This document shows positions 31,780-45,242 of a DNA stretch of 64,000 nt, in pieces. The stretch spans positions 125,320,840 through 125,384,839 of the forward strand of contig OW240915.1 of NCBI GenBank assembly GCA_933207985.1, read 5' to 3'. The translations under genes were made by a program, and so were the position numbers. Under the pieces are notes generated by a model. The model saw only the letters and a program-made list of their open reading frames with translations. It was not told where the DNA came from and did not search any database. Positions within the stretch are counted from its first letter, which is position 1. Every line of letters starts with the position of its first letter. The DNA is from Pelobates cultripes. Its lineage: Eukaryota; Chordata; Amphibia; Anura; Pelobatidae.

Positions 31780-32944
31780 AAAGGGAATTTAATTTGTTAG
31801 CACTATATTTAACCCTATAACTTTCCGAGACACCATAAAACCTGTACATGGGGGGTACTGTTCTACTCGGTAGACTTCGCTGAACACAAATATTAGTGTT
31901 TCAAAACAGTAAAATGTATTACAACGATGATATCGCCAGTAAAAGTGAAGTTTTTTGCATTTTTCACGCACAAACAGCATTAAACGGACAATATTATTGC
32001 TATGATACTTTTTACTGTTTTGAAACACAAATATTTGTGTTCAGCGAAGTCTCCCGAGTACAACAGTACCCCTCATGTACAGGTTTTATGGTGTTTTCAA
32101 AAGTTACAGCGCCAAATATAAGGCTTGCGTTTCATTTTTTCACATTAAAATTCGCCAGATTGGTTACGTTGCCTTTGAGACCCTATGGTAGCCCAAGAAT
32201 GAAAATTACCCCTATGATGGCATACCATTTGCAATAGTAGACAACCCAAGGTATTGCAAACAGGGTATGTCCAGTCTTTTTAGTAGCCACTTAGTCACAA
32301 ACACTGGCCAAAATTGGCGTTTTTTGCATTTTTCACACACAAACAAATATTAACGCTAACTTTGGCCAGTGTTTGTGACCAAATGGCTACTAAAAAAGAC
32401 TGGACATACCCCATTTTCAATACCTTGGGTTGTCTACTATTGCAAATGGTATGCCATTATGGGTGTAAATTTCATTCCTGGGCTACTACACAGTCTCAAA
32501 GGCAATGTAACCAATCTGGCGAATTTCAATTTCAAATGTAACGTGCTATATTTGACCCTGTAACTTCCCAAAACGCCATAAAACCTGTACATAGGGGGTA
32601 CCGTTTTACACGTGAGACTTTGCTGAATACAAATATGTGTATTTTATTGCAGTAAAAGCAAACAGTATTATGACACTGACCGTTTAATTGTCATGTAGAA
32701 CTAAAAAAATCCAATAAAATCGTATTTTCTCCCATTTTTTCATATTAAATTATGTTTCATAGCTAAATATTTGATATTAAATGAAAGCCCTGTTTCCCCT
32801 GAATAAAATGATATGTAATAAGGGTGGGTGCATTTAATATGAAAGAGGTGAATTACGGTTGGACAGACATGTAGCGCAAATGCCAGGTTTTGTTTATATT
32901 TTGTTTTGTTCACAACGTGTACATTTGGCTCCGTCCTTAAGGGG
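31780..32944. mobile_element. Foldback-type repeat ending in a TTAA terminus
   Basis: Made of two successive hairpins. About 31815-31930 pairs with 31990-32090 (word ACACAAATATTAGTG and its complement), and about 32200-32325 pairs with 32345-32480 (GTAGCCACTTAGTCAC / GTGACCAAATGGCTAC). The right end GTCCTTAAGGGGTTAA (to 32946) is the same terminus as the 80-bp MITE. It lies inside a LINE at a TTAA that is uninterrupted at 14438-14445. The left end is obscured by AT-rich sequence after the gap. Small ORFs across the hairpins are not genes. Confidence 0.65.
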
Positions 32945-33256
32945 TTAAAAGAAGAAAAACTACCACAACAAGAGGACATAGTCTTAAATTAGAGGGACAA
33001 AGGTTTAAAAATAATATTAGGAAGTATTACTTTACTGAGAGGGTAGTGGATGCATGGAATAGCCTTCCAGCTGAAGTGGTAGAGGTTAACACAGTAAAAG
33101 GAGTTTAAGCATGCGTGGGATAGGCATAAGGCTATCCTAACTATAAGATAAGACTAGGGACTAATGAAAGTATTTAGAAAATTGGGCAGACTAGATGGGC
33201 CGAATGGTTCTTATCTGCCGTCACATTCTATGTTTCTATGTTTCTATGTTTCTATA
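32945..33256 (+). mobile_element. CR1/L2-type LINE 3' end with 8-bp tail repeats
   Basis: Matches 14440-14606 and then continues through the 3' UTR to ATGTTTCT tandem repeats at about 33225-33256. The GGGCCGAATGGTTCTTATCT segment is typical of frog CR1/L2 3' ends. Short tandem tails, not poly(A), mark this LINE group. Confidence 0.82.
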
Positions 33257-34335
33257 ATGGAAACACAGTGCTAACAGTGTTAGCATACAATGTAAAACAA
33301 AGCCACACCGTATACTGTATACTATATATAATCCTATACAGAGACTCTTTAGATGTTCACGAGGCAAGGGAAACTGTGATTCTGCAAAAACAATAAACAT
33401 GGATGAGAAAATAGAGTAACAAGTGCAAATATTAATATAGCAGTCCCCATACACAAAACCACTAACATAATTCAAAACTGTGTTCATGTCACACAATATT
33501 GTGAGTTGTATTACTTTGGAGTTCTGAGTTTACCAGAGCTCTGACTTTTTATATTGTTTGAGATGTTTTGTTGTGGACTACAACTATAAGATATGATCTG
33601 AACTGTATTCAAAACAGTATTTATGTCACACAATATTGTGAGTTGTATTACTTTGGAGCTCTGGGTTTTCCAAAGCTCTGCATTTTTTACATTGTTTGAT
33701 ATGTTTTATTGTGGACTACAACTATATGATATGATCTCAACCTCCTTGTCAGTAAAACTCATAAGAATGTACAGTGTTTATGAGGGTGCCACAGAGCTCC
33801 ACAGAAAAAAAAATGCAGTACTCTGTAGTGTGTATGAGTGTATCACAGAGCTCCACAACAATGAAACTCACAGTAATGTGCAGTGTGTATAAGTGTTTCT
33901 CAGAGTTTCTACATCTATAAAACACATGATAATATGTATTTTGTGTGAGCTACTCTATAATTAACTATAAAATAAAGTAAGGGAGGAGGGGGAGTGCATG
34001 TGCCTGTGTGAAAGATATGTGTCTTGGCTGTGTGTAATATGTGTGGTAATTTGTTTTAATTTAATTGCGTTAATCATCTAAAGATTGACCACTCTACTGC
34101 TTCCATTTTTTGCATATAGGGGGCTATTTTTTCTAGTGGCCCAGTGGCAGTTAATACTTTGTGGTCCAGTGTGGTCTTAATAATGTTTCCCTGGTGGTTC
34201 AGTGGTGGAGCACATGGTCCAGCGCCCATTGAGTAAGCCAGAGAGCAGGCTGGGAATCTCTGCAGCTGTGCTCTGACTCCCTCATAGAGTTCCGGAACCA
34301 TGAGGAAGTGATTAATATTGTCTGGTGGAGTGATT
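33257..34335. other. Noncoding sequence with a 138-bp tandem duplication
   Basis: 33472-33609 and 33610-33745 are two adjacent copies of about 138 bp (shared words CACACAATATTGTGAG and GTGGACTACAACTAT), diverged by about 10%. 33750-33930 has weaker repeats around GAGCTCCAC. No gene found. Confidence 0.6.
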
Positions 34336-35720
34336 AACCCCTGAGTGACCAGACCACTTTTCAATTTTCTTACTGTTTGGGACCAGGGCTGTTTTTACAT
34401 TTCTGCGGTGTTTGTGTTTAGCTATAATTTTTCTCTTACTCATTTACTGTACCCACACATACTATATACCGTTTTTCTCGCCATTAAATGGTCTTTCTAA
34501 AGATACCATTATTTTCATCATATCATACAATTTACTATTAAAAAAAATGTAAAATATGATGAAAATATAAAAAAAAACACTTCTAACTTTGACCCCCAAA
34601 ATCTATTACGCATCTATAACCGCCAAAAAACACCTGTACTAAATGGTTTCTAATTATTGTCCTGAGTATAGAAATACCCAATGTTAACATTTTCTTAACA
34701 TGTTAATCTTTCTTGGAAAGTTATAGAGCTATAAGTACAAGTAGCACTTTGCTATTTCCTAACCATTTTTTACATTGTAACACTGATATCTGTCAGGAAT
34801 CCCTGAATAACCCTTCACATGTATATATTTTTTAAAATAAGACAACCTAAGGTATTAAACTTGGGGTATTTTGACTCTTTTCATGCAACCATTTTACCAC
34901 CAATCTATGCCAAATTAAAAAAAAATAATAATAATTGGTGATTTTTTTAACACACATAGCAATTTAAGAATCCATGTACTGAGAACTTTAAGGGTTACTA
35001 CCAAATAACACCCCAATATGTGTTCAGCAACATCTCCTGAGTACAGTGATACCGATATAATTTACCCCCCATCAAACCATATATTTTTGAAAAGTAGAAA
35101 ACCCAGGGTATTCAATATGGTGTATGTCCAGACTTTTTTAGTAGCCACTTAGTTACAAACACTGGTAAAAGTTAGCATTGATATTTGTTTGTGTGTTAAA
35201 AATGCAAAAAACAAATATGAACGCTAATTTTGGCCAGTGTTTGTGACTAAGTGGCTACAATAAAAGACTGAACATACTCCATTTGCAATACCTTGGGTTG
35301 TCTTCTTTTGCAAATGGTATGCCATCATGGGGGTTCTTATTCCTGGGCTACCAATTTGGCAAATTTCAATGTGAAAAAGTGGCCTTATACTTGACCCTTA
35401 TATTTGACCCTTTAACTTTCAAAACCACTATAAAACCTGTACATGGGGTTACTGTTATACTGGGGAGACTTTGCTGAACAAAAATATTAGTGTTCCAAAA
35501 CAGTAAAACGTATCACAACAATGATATCATCAGTGAAAGTGCCGTTTGTGTGTGAAAAATGCAAAAAAACTTCACTTTCACAGACAATATCATTGCTGTA
35601 TATATATTTTACTGTTTTGAAACACTAATATTTGTGTTCAGCGAAGTCTACCGAGTACAGTACCCCCCATGTACAGGCTTTAGAGTGTCTTGGAAAGGTA
35701 CAAGGTTACATATAGTATTA
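34336..35720. mobile_element. Second foldback-type TTAA repeat, older copy
   Basis: Begins TTAACCCCTGAGTGACCAG. Carries the same alternating hairpin modules as 31780-32944: about 35090-35180 with 35225-35310, and 35415-35500 with 35600-35690. The copies share words such as CACTTAGT and TGTACATGGGG. No right TTAA terminus was identified, so it may be truncated or diverged. Confidence 0.6.
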
Positions 35721-37374
35721 ACAAATTAAATTCTTTGGACTTTCAGCCTGGGTTGTCAGGCTGTTCTCGCAAATTACAATCAATAAAATTACTTAATTAT
35801 GTAAAAATATTACATAAATATGCACGTAGAATTTAATTAATGCAAGTCCCTCTATTCAAGGAGCTTCATATTGTTTTTGTATTTGAGTGCGTCACATAGC
35901 TCCCAGTAATGTGTCTTTTAACAACTATGTTTATAAGTCTGTGCAAATAAGATACATTTTTATTGTTCTAAATTACATTTAAGATTACATTTAAGATGTA
36001 TAAAATGTTATTACCCTGGCCCTGGCCACACACCTGGCCAAAACACCAACTTTGAGAATCATTGAAGTACTTTTCCTCAATATAAGGCTACACAATAGCA
36101 TAGTGAAACAATCCTAGGAACTGTTAATCTTTTTTTCTACCTACAACCATGTTTAGTGTTATAATACTAATGTGGATTCGGAGGTAACAGGAATATGAAT
36201 CCTACTGGAAGCTTTTCATCTTAGCAGCTCCAAGCTTTCTTTTTCTCTATATCCAAAAACCAATTAATTTTACCGCTGAGGTTTTGGGGACGGCCTTGTT
36301 TGAAGAAACTGGTTTGGACGAAAGAATAAAGACAAAAATATTAGAACTGCAGCGATAGAGATTAGTGTTTACAGATGAAAGATAATTGCAGCAGATTGTA
36401 AACCTGTTCATCTAAAGGAGAGTAGGGGGCTGTGTACAGGACAAGGTCTGCTATTGTAGAAAACCTGAATTGAGATCACAATTCTGTAGGCATTCTGCCA
36501 CGGAACAGGATGAAAAAAAAAATGTTTTAATCAGTTCATCAGCATGTTTAGAAAAATTCCATCACTGCAGCTTTAGTACTGGGGGGTGGAGGGTGTACAC
36601 CATTATTTTATTTGGCTACTCTTCAATGCCAGTTTTATTCTTGTGTATCTTTGTGATTATATACATTTGTTTAATTAATTTTAACAGAACTTCAAAAAAT
36701 ACTGTTCTAAACCATTCTTTGAAGCTAGGATGATCTTATCACAACATAATTTAATATTTTCCTTGCCACAACATTAAAACCACCTGTCTACTATCAATAC
36801 TTTGAATGAATGTAGCAACCTTTGTTCAGCACACTGCAAGCAAATGTAATGACATGTTTGTTCTGTGTTTGCTGGTAACTTGTCTCTGGTGTCCCCTCAA
36901 TGGAATACCAGAGAACAAAAGAGGGTCAAGGTTGGAAGTGGGTGTTGTGCGTGTGTGTATTGGGAGGCTATCTGTTCTTTTGTATGCATTTGAAATCTAC
37001 TTGTAAAATTGCATGTGTGGGGCAGACTGCTTGCAGTGTTGTGTGTGTGGTAGATGTTGCATATATGTATATCCAATGAAGCAGCTGCTATGGGGGCTGC
37101 ATGTGTGGGGTAGATTACCTGTGGTGCAATGTGTGTGAGTAGATTGCTTTTGGGATTACATGTGTGAGGATGCATGGGGGGGGGGGTTGGTTGCTTTAGG
37201 GGACAGACGTCTTGTGGGGCTTTGTGTATGTGAATGGGGTTGTTTGTAGACTAGTGTGTGTGGAGAGGCCTGCTACTGGTATAGTGTGTGCATAGGGGCT
37301 GTAATGTGTCTGTGTGGGTGGATATGGGCTGAAGAGTGTGGAGGAATGGGGACTGTAGTGTGGGGTGTTACGGC
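35721..37374. other. Noncoding sequence, no gene recognised
   Basis: Unremarkable AT-rich sequence to about 36900, then a diverged GTGTGTGG / TAGATTGC-type repeat (36940-37360). Nothing supports a host exon here. Confidence 0.5.
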
Positions 37375-40300
37375 CACTGGCGTACATACCAGGGTCGCAG
37401 GGGTCGCGGCTGCGACCGGGCCCGGCCCACCAGGGGGCCCGGCCGCCCCTGCGACCCGGTATGTACGCCCAGGGCCAGCCTCTTCCCCTGGGGGGCCCAG
37501 GAGCCGGCCACCCCAGGGCCCCCTGAGGCTGGCCTGACTGGAAACTGGTAGAGCTGCTGGAGCACTTCAGTGTTTCAGCCCCTCACATCGGCACGATACC
37601 GAGCCGAAGATGATCGCCATCTTCCGCCCGCACTCTCTACGCCGAGGGAGCTGGAAGAGGAAGCACTCAGTGCTTCCTCGCGCGCCCGCCTGCCTGCCCG
37701 ACCTGCCACCCGCCCAGGAGCCCAGCAGCACCACTGGACCCCAGGGAATTCCCCCCAGCACTCCAAAAGGTAAGGAGGCTGGGGGGATTAAATTTTAAAA
37801 AATAAAAAATAAAATCATGTGTGAGTGTTAGTGTGAGTGTTAGAGTGAGTGTTAGTGTGTGTGAGTGTTAGAGTGAGTGTTAGTGTGTTAGAGTGTGTGT
37901 TAGTGTGTCTGCTAGTGAGTGTTTGTGTGTTAGTGTGTGTGTCTGCTAGTGAGTGTCAGTGAGTGTTACTGTGTGTGAGTGTTAGAGTGTGTTAGTGTGT
38001 CTGCTAGTGAGTGTTTGTTAGTGTGTGTGTCTGCTAGTGAGTGTCAGTGAGTGTTACTGTGTGTGTCTTACTGAGTGTGTGTTTGTCAATGAGAGTGTAT
38101 GTTTTGTAAGTGAGTGTGTATGTATGAAAGTCTGTCGCTGACTGTGTCTCTGTCAGTAAATGCGTGTGTCTGTTAGCTGGTGTGTATGCGTCTGTAAGTG
38201 TGTGTGTGTGTGTGTGTCTTCAGCACTTACCTTTCTCCAGCGCCGGACTCCCTTGGCGCTGAGGATCCCTTAGCCTCTCAGCTCCGAATGCGACCGCGCA
38301 CGCATTCAAACCGCCCATAGGAAAGCATTACTCAATGCTTTCCTATGGACGTTCAGTGTGCTCCTCTAGCGGCTGTCAGTGAGACAGCCACAAGAGGCTG
38401 GATTAACCCCTTCTGCAGGGTTAAAACTAGAGGGACCTGACACCCAGACAACTTCATTGAGCTGATGTGATCTGGGTGTCTGTAGTGGTCCTTTAACCCC
38501 TTAAGGACCAAACTTCTGGAATAAAAGGGAATCATGATATGTCACACATGTCATGTGTCCTTAAGGGGTTAAAGGACCACTATAGTGCCCTGAGGGTGCC
38601 CCCACCCTCAGGGACCCCCTCCCGCCCGGCTCTGGAAAGGGGTAAAACTTACCTTTTTCCAGCGCTGGGCGGAGAGCTCTCCACCTCCGATCCTCCTCTT
38701 CTCCTCCCCGTCGGCTGTATGCGCACGCACGGCAAGAGCTGCGCGCGCATTCAGCCGGTCACATAGGAAAGCATTCATAATGCTTTCCTATGGACGCTGA
38801 CGTGCTCTCACTGTGAAAATCACAATGAGAAGCACGCAAGCGCCTCTAGCGGCTGTCAATGGGACAGCCACTAGAGGAAATAGGGGAAGGCTTAACCCAT
38901 TGATAAACACAGCAGTTTCTCTGAAACTGCTATGTTTTTGAAAAAATGGGTTAACCCTAGCTGGACCTGGCACCCAGACCACTTCATTAAGCTGAAATGG
39001 TCTGGGTGCCTAGAGTGGTCCTTTAAGTGTGTGTGCATCTGCATGCACTGGCGTACATACAGGGGTCGCAGCCCTGTAACCCCTGCGACCAGGTGCCCAC
39101 CGCCATGTGTTGCGGCCCGGCGCGCGCGCGGGGGGGCCCACGGATCAATTTTCGCACCGGGGCCCCATGGGTCATGTGTACGCCACTGGTTACTGTAATA
39201 AGATGTTACAGGGTAATAAAGCACTCAGGAGCCGGGTTACTGTAATAAGATGTTATGGGGTAATAAGGCACTCAGGAGCCGGGTTACTAGCTTCAATATA
39301 GTCAATGGTGCTCTGCTTATATGCCATTTGATAAAGTATTTGGTCCCCAGGGGCCCCAATAAAGACAGTGTATAAGGATGTGTTACCATTAACACCAGGA
39401 TATTGAGGCGTTTTGGGATTACAGTAAGGGCTTCCTATAAAAGATTAGATACCCTGTACTCCTTCCATTCCCTGCTCACAGCTGCTTGCTCCTCCATGTA
39501 ATGCATTGTCGGTCATCAGTACCCCCTGCTCTACTTGCAGACAGGTGGCTTCCCCTCTTATTCCATGCATTACCTCTCCCTTTAGGTTAGATACCCAGAA
39601 CTCCCTCCTGCCTGCACACAGGTTGTTCCCCCAACTCTCTCCATGTATTATTACCTACCTGCACACAGGTGGTCTGCCCCCTCACTCCATGTATTATTAC
39701 CTACCTGCACACAGGTGGTCTGCCCCCTCACTCCATGTATTATTACCTGCCTGCACACAGGTGGTCTGCCCCTCACTCCATGTATTATTACCTGCCTGCA
39801 CACAGGTGGTCTGCCCCTCACTCCATGTATTATTACCTGCCTGCACACAGGTGGTCTCCCCCTCACTCCATGTATTATTACCTGCCTGCACACAGGTGGT
39901 CTGCCCCCTCACTCCATGTATTATTACCTGCCTGCACACAGGCGCTCTCGACCCTCATTCCCTGTATTATTACCTGCCTGCACACAGGCGCTCTCCCCCT
40001 CACTCCATGTATTATAAATTCCTGCTTCGTACAAAGTTGGTTTCTATTCTATGTTATTACTCTGCTTCGTACATAGGCGCTTTCTCTCTACTGTATATTA
40101 CTTCCGCTTCGCATTACACAGGCGTCTCCCTATTCCGTGTATTATTACTCTGCTCTGCATGTTGTGTACCTCATCTATGTATATTACTCTGCTCGTACAC
40201 AGGTGGTCTCCCTACCTATGTATATTACTGCTCTTGCATACAGGTGGTTCTCTACCTATGTGGCTATTAGCCTGCTCCGTACACAGGTGGTTCCCTCACT

Positions 40301-43300
40301 CTATGTATTATTACTTGCCTGCACAGGTGGTTCTCTTATTCCATGTGGCTAGCTACTCTGCCTGTACACAGGTGGTTCTCTACCTATGTATTATACCTGC
40401 TCGTACACAGTGGTTCCCCCTATCTCCATGTATTATTACTCGTCGTACACAGTGGTCTCCCCTCATTCCATGTATTATTACTTCCGCCTGCACACAGGTG
40501 GTCTCCTCTCATTCCATGTATTATTACCTGCCTGTACACAGGTGTGGTCTCCCCTCATTCCATGGCTATTACCTGCTCTGCACACAGGTGGTCTCCCTAC
40601 CTACATGTATTATTATTACCTGCCTGCACACAGGTGGTCTCCCCCCTCACTCCATGTATTATTACCTGCCTGCACACAGGTGGTCTCCCCCCTCATTCCA
40701 TATATTATTACCTGCCTGCACACAGGTGGTCTCCCCCCTCATTCCATGTATTATTACCTGCCTGCACACAGGTGGTCTCCCCCCTCATTCCATGTATTAT
40801 TACCTGCCTGCACACAGGTGGTCTCCCCCCTCATTCCATGTATTATTACCTGCCTGCACACAGGTGGTCTCCACCTCATTCCATGTATTATTACCTGCCT
40901 GCACACAGGTGGTCTCCACCTCATTCCATGTATTATTACCTGCCTGCACACAGGTGGTCTCCCCCTCATTCCATGTATTATTACCTGCCTGCACACAGGT
41001 GGTCTCCCCCTCATTCCATGTATTATTACCTGTCCTCTGGTTCTAGCTGTTCGTTCATGTTGCTGCTCCACCGAATAGCAGACCGTCCGGCCACGCCCAC
41101 TGACACCTGTACTGGGAGGAGCTACACCGTGCCTAACCCAGCCCGTCAGAAACGAAATTTGGCAAGCCACGCCCACTGACACGTGGAGTACACAGGTATG
41201 CGTGAGACCACGCCCTCGCAGGGGAGGGACCTTCTGTAACCACGCCCGTTTTTAATTAAAGTGACCTAGCACAATGGGACATGTTTACTAAACATTGAAT
41301 TCAGCTTAATTAAAAATCAAACTGCAAAACATGGGCTGGAACACTTCTAAAAAAAAAATACCTTTAAACAATAAATAAAACAATGTAAGAGTTCACATTT
41401 TACCAATATGTCTAGTTTTGTGGCTGTTTAATTTCTCCCCAATTCACTATTAATATTCCCCAGTTTGATGGAGAGCAGGGAGCCAGAGCAGAAGTCAGCC
41501 GGCTAAGCATGATGGGAATGCAGCCTAGTCAGCCGGCTAAGCATGATGGGAATGCAGCCTAGTCTGGAATCTTTACCCAGAACCCCATAGCTATCTAAAC
41601 ATCACCCATGGACTGCGCCATTAATAGGTTATTTATAATTTGCATTAAATGCCAGTCTGACTGATCATAGCAAGGCAGAGCGGAGTAGATGGCTTTAACC
41701 TTTGTGATACATACTTACCTCTGCTGCACTAGCTTTCATCAGAAGGTGGAAAATTAACACTTTCAGAAAAAAATAGACAATTCCTCTTTAAAGGGGATTT
41801 AAATTAACTTTCTTAAAATATTGCAGAGCTAATGGACTGTACTGGTTCTCTGGTAACGCCACCCCAGGTTTGTTCTCTGGTGTCCTGCTTCTGGAGAGAA
41901 TATGGTGCAGTTTGCTGCTGTACAAAAAAATAAATAAACTCAGGGTATCCCATACAAGAGCACTTCATGGGCAACCCTGAGAGGGCATGGCTCTCAGATC
42001 CCACCCAACGCTGCCAAAAGGAAGGACAGGTCACTCCGAAATACGACATGGAGGTGCTTTAATCCAAATTACAGAGGGGCAACGTTTCAACTCCTCAAAT
42101 AGGACTTTGTCAAGCCACAATGGCTTGGATTAAAGGGTCTGAGTGTTACTCACCTGTTTTTGAGTGCCAGGTCATCTGTGATGTGGTGCGCTGGGTCGTT
42201 TGGCATTGTGTGAGCACTAGACTTGCGCAAAAAATCATTTTTCATCTGCGACAAACGAATCAATCTCTTGTTCATCTTGGCCCAAACAAATCGATCTGCC
42301 AGGTAAATCCCAGATCGATCGATTCATTCGGACCAAGATGAACAGGAATTTGATACATCAGTCGCAGGTGAAAAGCATTGTCCATAATCCTTTTTAGCTG
42401 ATATGAACTAATCAAAATTCTCTTAATCTAAGCCAGAGCAAATCAATGGGCCGGGATTTAGTCTGTGTAGTCTGACAAGGTTATTCACTAAGGTGAGAAT
42501 TCAAAGTGAGTTTCAAATTCAAGATAAAAGTTGCCGAACTGGAACATTTTTATAAGTCAGCTGTGCTTCTAGTTTGGATATTTTGGCCTTTAAGCTGAAA
42601 TTCACTTTAAATTCTCAGTTTAATAAATAACCGTGTCAATCATTGAATAAGACTCCACAAGTAAATCCCAGGCGAATTGATTAGTTTGGGCGTAGAGTTA
42701 TAGGTATTTGATTAATTTGTACCAGCTGAAAACGCATGTGAGGACACATTTAATTATATGTCTGCTAGTGTTGTGTTTTTTTTTCTTGTTTTTTTTTTTT
42801 CCCAATCTTTATTTAGAAAAGTTTTCAAAAACAGCATGCGATCAACAGATTTATCCTGCGCAGCAGATAAAAAAAAAATTAAAATTAAAAAAGGAAGAGT
42901 AGTATCTAATTTTGTATTTTTTTATTTTTATTTTGTTTGTTTTTTTATTTTACTTATTAACATTGCAATTTAATAGCATAGTTCGTTCATACCAATTGTT
43001 ATCACAGTGAAAACTGACTATAAAGTGCCTGTTCAATACTTTTATCATTGATTTCCATATGGACTGGATACATTGATATTTACTCTTTTTTATGGATAAA
43101 ATATATGGTATTTTCTTTTTCATTGTAAAAGTTGTTATTGTAAAAATATCTCTTTAATAAAATATCTTTGAAAAGAAGATGTCTACTGCAAAACGTAACA
43201 CAATACAGTGCAACTAAATCATTGCCAACGAACAACAAACATTAAAGGGTAGTATTATCAGGGTATTGTCTAAATAACCTGTAATACACGTAGCAGTCAG

Positions 43301-43942
43301 ACAAAGGAACCACAGGAAGAAGAGTCTCCCATGTGATGGGGCAAGGCCCTCGTGGTCCACACCTCTCTCTGGGTTACATTCAATGGATGTACATTCTAAC
43401 CTTAACTGGAAATATAGATGACTTGGAGATTTTTTTCCCAGTTACCATTGTCCGTAAATTTGAAATGAATTTCCTTGTCTCACTCATACTCTTTGTCACT
43501 ATGATCAATTTTCTGGTCACAAAGTTAGATGTGGTTATATTGCCTGTACATTTACTTTATTCCATTTTATAAAAAAAAAAAATAAAGTGCAGCCTTTTTC
43601 GACATGTTATGTACAATGTTATTGCAAGCCTGTATGTTTAACTCTGCTCTGCAAAAATAAAGAATATATTAAAAAAAATAAATTAGAAATTCGCTTAGAA
43701 TTTTTGAAATTGTCGCTTTGGTGAATAAGCCTGTGAAAGTGAATAATTCTGTTAATTTAGAACATTTCTTAGAAGGCAGCCACAGCTACATGTGCCCCTG
43801 CGGGAGAGTACAATGGAACCAGTTTATTTAGTGCAAAGTGTCAAATGCACAACATTCCTCCCGCTGCACATTCTTTTTCCAGAAATAGCCAGACAAGTGT
43901 CATAATCGACACGTGAGTGGCTGAGCATGTTGGTAGTTGGAA
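37375..43942. repeat. Duplicated block, copy B
   Basis: Counterpart of 19760-26333. It holds the GT-rich repeat (37818-38218), the 80-bp MITE (38493-38572), the 450-bp MITE (38573-39022), the hAT-like end element (39046-39188) and the minisatellite (39607-41038). It stops at the 100-N gap 43943-44042. The first about 420 bp differ from copy A, especially 37525-37660. Confidence 0.9.
39607..41038. repeat. 45-46-bp minisatellite, copy B, with a degenerate centre
   Basis: Both ends of the array are identical to copy A, but about 40014-40615 is full of small indels and substitutions (for example CTGCTTCGTACA for CTGCCTGCACA). It corresponds to 22430-23006 of copy A at nearly equal length (602 versus 577 bp). 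This pattern suggests unpolished long-read consensus rather than evolution. Confidence 0.92.
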
Positions 43943-44042
43943 NNNNNNNNNNNNNNNNNNNNNNNNNNNNNNNNNNNNNNNNNNNNNNNNNNNNNNNNNN
44001 NNNNNNNNNNNNNNNNNNNNNNNNNNNNNNNNNNNNNNNNNN
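43943..44042. other. Assembly gap (100 N)
   Basis: Exactly 100 N, joining the right end of copy B to a third partial copy. Confidence 0.99.
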
Positions 44043-45242
44043 TGTGTCTGCTAGTGAGTGTCAGTGAGTGTGTTACTGTGTGTGTCTTACTGAGTGTGTG
44101 TGTGTGTTAGTGAGTCTGTTTGATGTCTGTTAGTGAGTGTGTGTTTGTCAATGAGTGTATGTTTTGTAAGTGAGTGTGTATGTATGTCTGTCGCTGAGTG
44201 TGTCTCTGTCAGTAAATGTGTGTGTCTGTTAGCTAGTGTGTATGCGTCTGTAAGTGAGAGTGTGTGTGTGTTTTCAGCACTTACCTTTCTCCAGCGCCGG
44301 ACTCCCTTGGCGCTGGGGATCCCTCAGCCTCTCAGCTCGGAATGCGACCGCGCACGCATTCAAACCGCCCATAGGAAAGCATTACTCAATGCTTTCCTAT
44401 GGACGTTCAGTGTGCTCCTCTAGCGGCTGTCAGTGAGACAGCCACAAGAGGCTGGATTAACCCCTTCTGCAGGGTTAAAACTAGAGGGACCTGACACCCA
44501 GACAACTTCATTGAGCTGATGTGATCTGGGTGTCTGTAGTGGTCCTTTAACCCCTTAAGGACCAAACTTCTGGAATAAAAGGGAATCATGATATGTCACA
44601 CATGTCATGTGTCCTTAAGGGGTTAAAGGACCACTATAGTGCCCTGAGGGTACCCCCACCCTCAGGGACCCCCTCCCGCCCGGCTCTGGAAAGGGGTAAA
44701 ACTTACCTTTTTCCAGCGCTGGGCGGAGAGCTCTCCACCTCCGATCCTCCTCTTCTCCTCCCCGTCGGCTGTATGCGCACGCACGGCAAGAGCTGCGCGC
44801 GCATTCAGCCGGTCACATAGGAAAGCATTCATAATGCTTTCCTATGGACGCTGGCGTGCTCTCACTGTGAAAATCACAGTGAGAAGCATGCAAGCGCCTC
44901 TAGCGGCTGTCAATGGGACAGCCACTAGAGGAAATAGGGGAAGGCTTAACCCATTCATAAGCACAGCAGTTTCTCTGAAACTGCTATGTTTATGAAAAAA
45001 TGGGTTAACCCTAGCTGGACCTGGCACCCAGACCACTTCATTAAGCTGAAGTGGTCTGGGTGCCTAGAGTGGTCCTTTAAGTGTGTGTGCATCTGCATGC
45101 ACTGGCGTACATACAGGGGTCGCAGCCCTGTAACCCCTGCGACCAGGTGCCCACCGCCATGTGTTGCGGCCCGGCGCGCGCGCGGGGGGGCCCACGGATC
45201 AATTTTCGCACCGGGGCCCCATGGGTCATGTGTACGCCACTG
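44043..45242. repeat. Third, partial copy (C) of the MITE cluster
   Basis: Aligns with 20641-21602 at a constant offset of 23640 from 44281 on, with a handful of substitutions. It contains all three nested elements and stops exactly at the CACTG end (45242), after which the sequence is unrelated. This shows the cluster is an interspersed repeat in its own right. Confidence 0.88.
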
